Below, one piece after another: positions 1 to 6,283 of a stretch of DNA of 6,283 nucleotides; position 1 is the stretch's first letter, and each line of letters starts with the position of its first letter. A program made the translations under genes and the position numbers. The notes under the pieces were generated by a model, which worked only from the letters and a program-made list of their open reading frames with translations, searched no databases and had not been told where the DNA came from. Source of the DNA: an uncultured Clostridiaceae bacterium (GTDB lineage Bacteria > Bacillota > Clostridia > Lachnospirales > Lachnospiraceae); contig CAMWOF010000142.1 of NCBI GenBank assembly GCA_947175805.1, forward strand, positions 1-6,283, written 5' to 3'.

Positions 1-69
1 ATATATCAATGTGTAAATAGAAGTTTCGCAAACGCCTAAAGAGTATAAAAAATAGAGAGGAGAATTGTT
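1..69 (+). other. A/T-rich 5' leader
   Basis: This short upstream stretch is A/T-rich and has stops in all three forward frames, so no upstream gene can be claimed beyond a possible few-codon tail ending at the TAA at 37-39. It contains the ribosome binding site of the adhesin gene. No convincing -35/-10 pair or hairpin terminator is seen, so the promoter probably lies before the window or the gene is co-transcribed with something upstream. Confidence 0.5.
55..62 (+). promoter_or_regulatory. Shine-Dalgarno site of the adhesin gene
   Basis: The stretch GAGAGGAG contains a perfect AGGAG at 58-62, spaced 7 bases from the ATG at 70. This is a strong Firmicute-type ribosome binding site and fixes the start codon. 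Confidence 0.9.
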
Positions 70-156
70 ATGAAAAGAAGACTTGTAGCCTGGGTACTGG
101 TTGTGGCGCTTCTGGTAACATCGGTGATTGTTGATGTGCCTGGCAGAATATTTGCC
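70..156 (+). other. Sec signal peptide of the adhesin
   Basis: Residues 1-29 show a positive n-region (MKRR), a hydrophobic core from about L5 to V21 and a polar stretch ending in IFA. The best predicted cleavage is after A29, before GES. No lipobox cysteine is present, so the protein is not a lipoprotein. No YSIRK-G/S motif is seen. Confidence 0.88.
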
Positions 157-3100
157 GGTGAATCCGCCCAGACAACAGCAGAAGGCGAAATCACTACAGA
201 GGAAGGGGCTGCCCAGGAGCAGACGCAGGCAGGACAAGAGGCCGTTGCGCAGGTGGGTACAGCAGACAGTACTACAGAGAATGAGGCAGTCTCGGAGCAG
301 TCTACAGTGGAGGCAGACACTGTTGACCAGGCCGTAGAGACTGGCGCTGAAGATAAATCTACAGAAAGCAGCACAGCATCAGAGGATACGATGCCGGCTG
401 ATCCGGAAGCACAGAAGACTCCGGTACCAAAAAAGCAAAAGCCATCTATGTTTAAGGCTGAGAGTGCAGAGGAAGTGGAAGAAGAACTCTCCGTGGAGAC
501 CTATAATGCAGATTTGCCGATAGTAAACAGCTCTTATAAAGTTCAGGTAGAGATAGATGGCGTGTGGCAGGATGTCACCAGTGATATGGTGCTTTATGCG
601 GGACAGAATGTGAAGCTGGTTTTTGAGTGGGAGTTAGATAACGATGACCGTGACACAGTGCAGTTCACAGTAGACAAGAGCGTATTTGCCTTAACGGGCT
701 TGAATATTACAGATTCCGAAAAACACGATTTGTTTTTTAACTCGGATCTGGTCGGTACATATCAGATGATAGGCGACCAGGTTGTCATTGATTTGACGAA
801 AGAGGACTTTATTATAAACATGGATACCAGAAGAGGCGGTATTGAGCTTGAGGGGGAGGTTTCCAACTTAGAAGATAAGACGAAGGATGGGGAAGAGCAG
901 AAGATTAAGTTTGGTGATTTTGAGGCAACACCAGTGATTTATGCCTCTCCGGATGCGTCGTCTGTTGGTGTGCAAAAGAGTGCGGTAAACGGCGTAATAA
1001 AGAATGGGGATAAATACCAGCAGCAGTTTGAGATTCTGGTGAATGCATACAACGGCAAGGTGACGAATATCGACTTAACGGATACCTATGATGCAAACCA
1101 GTTGTCGAATCCGTCTTCGGTTACCGTTGTTATGGCAAATGGTACAACAAAAAATTATGCATCCCTGGACGCTGCCATGAATGACATAAAAGGGCTTACC
1201 CTTTATGGCGGGGATACGGTAAGAATTCAATACACGATGGACGTTAATGCTGATATTTATAAGCCGGACAGCCCGAATTATACAAATGAGGTAAGCGGCG
1301 AGTATACTTCAAACAGGAGTGACGAACCTAAGAAGACAAATGACAGCATGGCAGTCGTATGGGCGAATAAGCCAACGATTTCCAAGGCTTTTAATGGTGC
1401 GGATACGACGGCTGGCGAGACCACATGGACAATTACAGTCGATATGAAGGATTGTTATGAATCCGGCAAGAATAATTTAAGTGATTATCTCACCAGTATT
1501 ACGGATATACCAGGCTACGGTTTAAATGCGACTCAGAAGAATATATCCCTTAGTGACTTTACTTCTAATGGGAACGGACAGTGGACATATACATATACGG
1601 TGCCAGTGACAGATGCAGTCAAAGGCAGCGTTGTGGACGAAGCTGTGAAAAATACTGTAGAGATGACGACAAAGGAGAATGATAAGTATACCTCCGGTGA
1701 GCAGACAGGGACTTATCCGGGGCAGTCTCCTGCTACGATTGAAAAGGTATATATCGACAACGAAAAGCAAGATGACGGCGTATATGTAACCTGGGAGATT
1801 ACGGTGAATGATTTGCCGGAGGGTATAACAAATGTAACGGTAACAGACAAACCGACAAACTGGGATGCGGTCTCAGGCGATAACAGTCAGCAGAAGATTA
1901 CAAGCGAGGTCTGGGTAAATGGAAAACAGGTTGTTAATAAGAACAGTCAAATTGTAGACAATAATATTATAGAGTCCTGGCAGACTACCAGTGTATGGGA
2001 TTCCGGCACATTAATTTTTAAGGATAGCTGGATAGAGGCAAATAGAACCCAGCCGATTAAGATTAGATTTGTGACTCTGATTACACAGGATACTCATAAT
2101 AGGAAGTTTATAAATCAGGCAACGCTTTCTTACGAGGATAAGACGACAGGGAGCAAGAAGGACGTGGGTCCGGCAACTGCAGCCTTTCGGGACACCTCTG
2201 ATTTGCTTACAAAGACAGGGGAGCAGCGGGATGCATCAAAGAATGTCATTACCTATACGTTGCAGGCAGGCTTAGCGCCCCTTGACTTAGTGGATGGGCA
2301 GCAGCTTGTGTTGACAGATACGCTGCCGGAGGGGCTGGAGATTGTTCCGGATACGCTCAGCCTGAATATCAGTGGACCGTATAATGACTTTATAAATCAG
2401 TGGACGCAGGAGAGCGTTAATTTGGTCGCTAATACCAGCAGCAACCCAGTGACATTTACCGTTACTGTGGATGCGGATTTGAGAACCCTGGTGGAGCGTG
2501 CAATGCAAGATGGCAATGCCGGTATTGCTTACCTGACGATTACTTATGATGCTAAAGTAAAGGATGAAGCGGCGTTTATTAAAGAGCAGCAAGCGGTGAC
2601 ATACGAGAATACGGTTACGGGCACTTACGAGGGAGACCCGATAGGCGGGGGTAAGGCGGTAAATACCTTAACGCCTGCCGATGTTGTGAACAAGGTGAGT
2701 GAGTATACCCAGTCTACTGCGCCGTATGTGCACTATCAGATTACGGTAAATCCAAATGCAGTAGCATTGTTAGGAGGTACCGGAGGTAAGCTGACGGCAA
2801 CGGATGTGGTCGGTGACGCCCTGCGGTTTGTGACGAAGGGTGATTTTGATAATGCGAATAACAAAGCAAGATACGGTGTAAAGATATATACGACAGATGG
2901 GATAGATTTGCTGGCAAACGGTCAGGCTTCTTATACGCGTTCCCTTGACAGGCATACGCTTAGTTTTGAGCTGCCGGACAGCACGGCAATTATCATTGAA
3001 TATTATGCTTATGCCAAGCCGGACTCCGAGCTGACGCCAGAAAACACGACAAATCAATTTAGTCTGGAGGGAACTGGAAATACGGCTGAAAACCATGCGG

Positions 3101-6100
3101 TGGCGGATGCTATGACAGCTTATGTGCCAAGCGGCTGGGCATCTGCCGAGACAGGAAGCATTACGCTGGTGAAGTATTGGACAGACGGCGGTGAGCAGAT
3201 TGCTTTGAACGGTTCAGTATTTAAGCTGGTAAAGGCGTTTGTGAATGATGCCGGTGCAATTGTGGAAGGAGAAGTGGTAAATGAAGCGCTTAGGGTGACG
3301 GATAAGGATGACCCGGATAATGCGGGGGCGATTCGGATTACGGGATTGCTTAAAAACCAGCTTTATGCCTTGTATGAGGTGGAGGCAGACACCGGTATGG
3401 CGCTGAACAGGGAACCATTCTATTTTGTGATTGATGGCTCTACTCTGGTAAGTCTGCCGCCGAATGTTAAGACATTTGATGTGTCCGGCGAGATATACTT
3501 ATATGAAAATGTACGGGCGGGCGGATTAGAGATTACCAAAACGATTCAGGGAAATGTGACGAAGGAAGAGGCAGAGGGTGCGCTTAAGTTTAAGGTTACT
3601 TGGGACAGCAATGCCGATGGAGAGAAAAAGAACGTTCTAATCGGCGAGTATACGCTGGCGGACTTTGACTATGATGAGGATGCCGACACATGGACGCTTT
3701 CCTTGGATAATTTGGCGCCGGGCAAGTACACCGTAGAGGAAACAGTATATGATATTGAAGGGAAGCCGGCAACAAGTGTTGTTTATTCTAAAGATGGCGG
3801 CACCACATGGTCTTCTGATGCCGTAGATGCCAAGGATACCAAGGCGGAGGTAGATGTAGAAGTCTGGAATGAGGGTAAAAATAACGCTTCCACATTGGAG
3901 TATAAGGATACCTATGATGCTGCACCGGAGATCCATTTGAGTAAGAAAATTGCTGGCAGCACCAAAAAGCTGGAAGGTGCAGAGCTGGAGCTGTTAGATG
4001 CTGCAGGAACACAGGTGGCAGCATGGACGTCGGGAGCGGCAGACAAAGAATTTGTAATTGGCACCGCACCAGGCGAGATACAACTGAGCACGGATACAGA
4101 GAAGCATGTATACACATTAAAGGAGACAGCGGCGCCGGAGGGTTACAGTATTGCTGCGCCGGTAGACTTTATTGTCGTGCAGGATGCCAGTGGGAACGTC
4201 AAGATACAGTTGTATGATAAGACTGCAGGTGCAGTGCTCGCCGATACAGCCAAGATGATTGATAATATCACGCTGACGCTTTATGACAAGAAGCTGGATT
4301 TAAATATTCGCAAGGTCAATAATGCGGCAACTGGAGCAGTAGCGCTTGCCGGAGCGGAATTTGTATTGAAGAAGGGAGACGAGGTGCTTGCCACGGTGAC
4401 CACATCGGCGGGCAAGACTGTATTAGATGCCTCTAAGCTTCAAGCGGATAATACCACCGAATATACATTGACCGAGACAAAGGCTCCGGCCGGGTGTAAG
4501 GCGCTTGCACAGGATATTAAATTTAAGGTAGCAGAAGATGGCAAAATTGTGCTGGTAACACCAGCGGCGGGAAATATTGTCAGTCTGGAGGATGAAGGTA
4601 TCACCTTCAGGATTGTCAATGAGGAATATATTGCCATATCCGGTAAAAAGATATGGGATGACAGTAATAACAGTGACGGCAACCGCCCTGAAAGTGTGAC
4701 AATCGCACTGGAGCAAAAGCAGGAAGGCGGCGATTGGGCAAAAGTGCCGGGCAAAGTAGCAGAGGTGAAGGGCAGCGGCGCAAGTGCTGCAGACCTTATC
4801 TATACCTTTGATGATTTGCCAAAGTATGATGAAAATGGAGTTGCTTATGAATACCGGGTGGTTGAGGATGATGTTCCTCTGAATTATGAGTGCTCCGGGG
4901 GTACTAAAGCGGATAAATATAATATTACCAATACCTATACAGCAGAGAGAATCAGTGTGTCTGTTACTAAGGTATGGGACGATAATAACAACCAGGATGG
5001 ACTGCGGACAGATATTTATGTGCAGCTATATAAGAACGGTAAGCCATTAGAGAGATATCAGTTCAAATTAAGTGAAAATGACTGGACGCATGAATGGGAT
5101 GATTTGTTAAAGTACGAAAACGGGCAGCCAATTCAATATACTGTGGAAGAAGTGGATATAGCGGGCAACAAGGTAGCGCCGACGGGATACATAGCGACGG
5201 TGAGCGACCCGGTAACCTCTGACAGCTCCGGCAATGAAACCGCTGATGTCTCCGACATTAAGACGATAGAGTATACCATTACTAATACCCATACGCCGGA
5301 GAAAACGTCTCTTTCAGTGAAAAAGGTATGGGATGATGAAGAGGATAATGATGGCATACGTCCGGATTCGGTAACTGTACGGCTCTATGCAGATAATGCG
5401 GCTACCGGTAAGACCCAGGTGCTTAACGAGGCCAACAACTGGCAGGCAGCATTTACAGATTTGGATGCATACAGGGATAAAGGTACGGCAATTAAGTATA
5501 CCGTAGTGGAGACGGCGGTAGCGAATTATACCGTAAGCTATGCGCCGAAGGAGTATGCATATGCGGAGGGAGCAAAAACAGGTACAATTACGGTTACCAA
5601 CACGTATAAACCGGGAGAGACCAGTTACACCGTAAAGAAGGTGTGGGCAGACGGCAATAACCGTGATGGTAAGCGCCCTGGGACTATCAAGGTTCAGCTC
5701 TGTGCCGATGGTACTCCAATCACGGATATGTCGCAGTATGTGACGGATCCAGAGGCAACATTGTCTGCGGTGATTGAATTAAATGCAGCAGACAACTGGA
5801 CATATACATGGGATGGCTTGAAGGCGAAAGCGGACAGTACTGATATTGTGTACTCCGTAGTGGAGCTGGGTACCGATGGCATCACAGCCATTACTGACGG
5901 GGCACAGGTTGATTTCGATGCAGATGCAGCAGTGGATTATACTGTTACATATGATAATGGCACCAACGGCGTGACAACAATTACAAATGCCTATACGCCG
6001 GAGACTGTGTCTTTAGATGTGGAGAAAGAATGGCTGAATAGTGATGGAACTGACTACACTAGCACTCTGCCGGCTCGCGTCACTGTGCGGCTCTATTCAC

Positions 6101-6283
6101 AGACAGACAATAATCCAAAGCCAGTGGTAGTGACGGGATTAGATAAAGTGTTAAATGCTGCAAATAACTGGAAGGCAGCGTGGGCGGATCTTCCGAAGTA
6201 CGCAGACGGCAAATTAATCACATATACGGTAAAAGAAGTCAGCGTACCGGATGGCTGGGTGGATACCTATGATACTTCTGTGG
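70..6283 (+). CDS. Large isopeptide-domain (Cna_B/SpaA) surface adhesin, 3' partial
   Basis: The frame is open for 2071 codons from ATG 70 to the window edge. The start is secure: in-frame TAA stops lie just upstream at 37-39 and 46-48, an AGGAG sits 7 bases before the ATG, and the N-terminus is a signal peptide. The domain order is signal peptide, acidic linker, beta-sandwich head, five Ig-like units, four SpaA-like units and at least five Cna_B repeats. Hallmarks are KVW-D-D starts, YTV-E centres and TNTY ends in the Cna_B part, and ETxAPxGY-like boxes in the SpaA part. Proteins of this type are exported by Sec, anchored to peptidoglycan by sortase and bind host or partner-cell ligands; isopeptide bonds stiffen the stalk. 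Ligand and exact name cannot be told from sequence alone. Only four cysteines occur (462, 1476, 1608, 1878), as usual for Gram-positive surface proteins. No LPXTG anchor is visible because the C-terminus is missing. It could instead be a pilus tip protein. Confidence 0.93.
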   Translation, partial: MKRRLVAWVLVVALLVTSVIVDVPGRIFAGESAQTTAEGEITTEEGAAQEQTQAGQEAVAQVGTADSTTENEAVSEQSTVEADTVDQAVETGAEDKSTESSTASEDTMPADPEAQKTPVPKKQKPSMFKAESAEEVEEELSVETYNADLPIVNSSYKVQVEIDGVWQDVTSDMVLYAGQNVKLVFEWELDNDDRDTVQFTVDKSVFALTGLNITDSEKHDLFFNSDLVGTYQMIGDQVVIDLTKEDFIINMDTRRGGIELEGEVSNLEDKTKDGEEQKIKFGDFEATPVIYASPDASSVGVQKSAVNGVIKNGDKYQQQFEILVNAYNGKVTNIDLTDTYDANQLSNPSSVTVVMANGTTKNYASLDAAMNDIKGLTLYGGDTVRIQYTMDVNADIYKPDSPNYTNEVSGEYTSNRSDEPKKTNDSMAVVWANKPTISKAFNGADTTAGETTWTITVDMKDCYESGKNNLSDYLTSITDIPGYGLNATQKNISLSDFTSNGNGQWTYTYTVPVTDAVKGSVVDEAVKNTVEMTTKENDKYTSGEQTGTYPGQSPATIEKVYIDNEKQDDGVYVTWEITVNDLPEGITNVTVTDKPTNWDAVSGDNSQQKITSEVWVNGKQVVNKNSQIVDNNIIESWQTTSVWDSGTLIFKDSWIEANRTQPIKIRFVTLITQDTHNRKFINQATLSYEDKTTGSKKDVGPATAAFRDTSDLLTKTGEQRDASKNVITYTLQAGLAPLDLVDGQQLVLTDTLPEGLEIVPDTLSLNISGPYNDFINQWTQESVNLVANTSSNPVTFTVTVDADLRTLVERAMQDGNAGIAYLTITYDAKVKDEAAFIKEQQAVTYENTVTGTYEGDPIGGGKAVNTLTPADVVNKVSEYTQSTAPYVHYQITVNPNAVALLGGTGGKLTATDVVGDALRFVTKGDFDNANNKARYGVKIYTTDGIDLLANGQASYTRSLDRHTLSFELPDSTAIIIEYYAYAKPDSELTPENTTNQFSLEGTGNTAENHAVADAMTAYVPSGWASAETGSITLVKYWTDGGEQIALNGSVFKLVKAFVNDAGAIVEGEVVNEALRVTDKDDPDNAGAIRITGLLKNQLYALYEVEADTGMALNREPFYFVIDGSTLVSLPPNVKTFDVSGEIYLYENVRAGGLEITKTIQGNVTKEEAEGALKFKVTWDSNADGEKKNVLIGEYTLADFDYDEDADTWTLSLDNLAPGKYTVEETVYDIEGKPATSVVYSKDGGTTWSSDAVDAKDTKAEVDVEVWNEGKNNASTLEYKDTYDAAPEIHLSKKIAGSTKKLEGAELELLDAAGTQVAAWTSGAADKEFVIGTAPGEIQLSTDTEKHVYTLKETAAPEGYSIAAPVDFIVVQDASGNVKIQLYDKTAGAVLADTAKMIDNITLTLYDKKLDLNIRKVNNAATGAVALAGAEFVLKKGDEVLATVTTSAGKTVLDASKLQADNTTEYTLTETKAPAGCKALAQDIKFKVAEDGKIVLVTPAAGNIVSLEDEGITFRIVNEEYIAISGKKIWDDSNNSDGNRPESVTIALEQKQEGGDWAKVPGKVAEVKGSGASAADLIYTFDDLPKYDENGVAYEYRVVEDDVPLNYECSGGTKADKYNITNTYTAERISVSVTKVWDDNNNQDGLRTDIYVQLYKNGKPLERYQFKLSENDWTHEWDDLLKYENGQPIQYTVEEVDIAGNKVAPTGYIATVSDPVTSDSSGNETADVSDIKTIEYTITNTHTPEKTSLSVKKVWDDEEDNDGIRPDSVTVRLYADNAATGKTQVLNEANNWQAAFTDLDAYRDKGTAIKYTVVETAVANYTVSYAPKEYAYAEGAKTGTITVTNTYKPGETSYTVKKVWADGNNRDGKRPGTIKVQLCADGTPITDMSQYVTDPEATLSAVIELNAADNWTYTWDGLKAKADSTDIVYSVVELGTDGITAITDGAQVDFDADAAVDYTVTYDNGTNGVTTITNAYTPETVSLDVEKEWLNSDGTDYTSTLPARVTVRLYSQTDNNPKPVVVTGLDKVLNAANNWKAAWADLPKYADGKLITYTVKEVSVPDGWVDTYDTSV
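157..504 (+). other. Acidic Glu/Gln/Thr/Ser/Ala-rich linker
   Basis: Residues 30-145 look low-complexity and disordered. Between residues 30 and 117 there are about 22 acidic residues, only two lysines and no arginine. A short basic/proline patch follows (PVPKKQKP, from residue 118), then another acidic run before the folded head. Such stretches often follow the signal peptide of large clostridial surface proteins. Here it would sit at the exposed N-terminal tip rather than at the cell wall. No thioester-domain cysteine is present. Confidence 0.75.
505..960 (+). other. N-terminal beta-sandwich head (adhesion-domain-like)
   Basis: Residues about 146-297 contain alternating beta-type segments with the flow typical of the first adhesive subdomain of MSCRAMM-like proteins: a YAGQNVKLVFEW segment near residues 176-187, then a D-x-V-QFTV segment with SVFALTG, and later IIN-x-D-TRRGGIELEG near 268-282. 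This resembles the Big_8/collagen-binding N1 pattern, in which a statement of strength or drive is followed by an x-G-x-v-x-l-x-x-x-w-x-l strand. The match is by eye and distant. The region has no obvious Lys/Asp/Asn isopeptide triad, unlike everything after it, so it may be the ligand-binding part together with the next unit. Confidence 0.5.
961..3141 (+). repeat. Five diverged Ig-like units with Lys-Asp-Asn triads
   Basis: Five tandem protein-level repeats lie at about residues 298-432, 433-551, 552-709, 710-869 and 870-1024 (DNA 961-1365, 1366-1722, 1723-2196, 2197-2676, 2677-3141). Each begins with a Lys in a short strand, then a W/Y/F-x-ITV-like strand, a TD turn, and ends with an Asn in a strand of the x-N-x-V/F type. 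Candidate triads are K303/D338/N406, K439/D479/N528, K559/D593/N682, K715/D750/N847 and K875/D912/N995. The TDTLPEGLE stretch at 749 is typical of DUF11/CnaA-like domains. In that fold, Lys and Asn on the first and last strands form an isopeptide bond helped by Asp. The units are too diverged to show DNA repeats. The triad assignment is inferred by alignment by eye. Confidence 0.65.
3142..4626 (+). repeat. Four SpaA/pilin-type prealbumin-fold units
   Basis: Units lie at about residues 1025-1148, 1149-1285, 1286-1407 and 1408-1519 (DNA 3142-3513, 3514-3924, 3925-4290, 4291-4626). The first starts GSITLVKYW and has YALYEVE. The second (GGLEITK ... GKYTVEET ... YKDTY) resembles the FctA/DUF5979-like pilin repeat. 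The third and fourth are clear SpaA-like domains, with EGAELELLDAAG or AGAEFVLKKG and the E-box-like YTLKETAAPEGY and YTLTETKAPAGC. Candidate triads are K1035/E1103/N1147, K1157/E1224/D1280, K1292 or K1293/E1352/D1406 and K1415/E1469/N1517. Two units have Asp where Asn is usual. In the family these domains form stalks and are stabilised by an internal Lys-Asn or Lys-Asp bond. Confidence 0.8.
4627..6283 (+). repeat. Five Cna_B repeats, the last cut by the window edge
   Basis: Repeats lie at about residues 1520-1625, 1626-1743, 1744-1849, 1850-1977 and 1978 onward (DNA 4627-4944, 4945-5298, 5299-5616, 5617-6000, 6001-6283). Each has the Cna_B plan: K-V/I-W-D-D, an acidic/Asn loop, RP-x-x-V-x-V-x-L-Y, N-x-W, a DLxKY-like turn, YTV-x-E and a closing TNTYTPE. 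Triads are K1527/E1599/N1621, K1634/E1694/N1739, K1752/E1814/N1844, K1857/E1932/N1973 and K1986/E2056, with the last Asn beyond the edge. Repeat 4 carries about a dozen extra residues before its N-W strand (around 1885-1900). Repeat 5 has a changed loop after its Trp and starts EKEW instead of KKVW. These form the wall-proximal stalk; more repeats probably follow. Confidence 0.9.

Noticed and set aside
44..49. TATAAA as a -10 promoter element
   Set aside because: A transcript starting just downstream would begin inside the Shine-Dalgarno site, and no -35 element lies at proper spacing.
128..337. 69-codon plus-strand frame inside the linker
   Set aside because: It is out of frame with the adhesin, rich in Gln and Arg from frame-shifted repeats, and has no ribosome binding site.
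36..374. 112-codon open frame on the minus strand, Ser/Val/Thr-rich
   Set aside because: It is the antisense of the signal peptide and acidic linker. Its odd composition mirrors the GAG/GCA/ACA codons of the real gene, and it has no ribosome binding site or recognisable domain.
70..1460. Thioester (Cys-Gln) adhesion domain at the N-terminus
   Set aside because: There is no cysteine before residue 462, so the bond cannot form in the head region.
2971..3018. LPDST followed by hydrophobic residues and a Lys (residues 968-983), like a sortase signal
   Set aside because: The hydrophobic stretch is only about four residues, lies inside a folded unit, and the frame continues for over 1000 residues.
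3637..4754. Several overlapping minus-strand open frames of 67-109 codons
   Set aside because: They overlap each other in different frames opposite clear SpaA and Cna_B domains, which is expected from codon bias and not from real genes.
4627..6283. Recent DNA-level tandem duplication of the Cna_B repeats
   Set aside because: The repeats match in protein motifs, but their DNA is well diverged, with no long identical runs, so the duplication is old.

Overview
The window holds one large gene read left to right. After a 69-base leader with a strong ribosome binding site, an ATG at 70 opens a reading frame that runs to the last base (6283) without a stop. The visible part is 2071 residues, and the 3' end lies outside the window. 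The product is a secreted, multi-domain surface adhesin of the isopeptide-domain (Cna/SpaA) type found in Gram-positive bacteria. The Gram-positive signal peptide, AGGAG Shine-Dalgarno, moderate GC, mixed AGA/CGG/ATA codon use and clostridial-style SpaA domains point to an anaerobic Firmicute, most likely a gut Lachnospiraceae-type Clostridium relative. That placement is an inference; nothing in the window identifies a species.

The protein reads as follows: signal peptide (residues 1-29); an acidic Glu/Gln/Thr/Ser/Ala-rich linker (about 30-145); an N-terminal beta-sandwich head (about 146-297); five Ig-like units, each with a Lys...Asp...Asn pattern (about 298-1024); four SpaA/pilin-like prealbumin-fold units with Lys...Glu...Asn or Asp (about 1025-1519); and five Cna_B repeats with Lys...Glu...Asn (about 1520-2071, the fifth cut by the window edge). 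A candidate intramolecular isopeptide triad can be assigned in every unit except the cut one, where the final Asn falls outside.

The likely role is a long, covalently stiffened stalk that presents an N-terminal binding head away from the cell wall. A C-terminal LPXTG-type sorting signal and a nearby sortase would be expected but cannot be seen. No RNA gene, mobile element, CRISPR array, convincing promoter or terminator was found. All other sizeable open frames overlap this gene on the opposite strand or in another frame and look like shadows. The window does not show a new multi-gene system; its interest lies in the internal architecture of this one protein.
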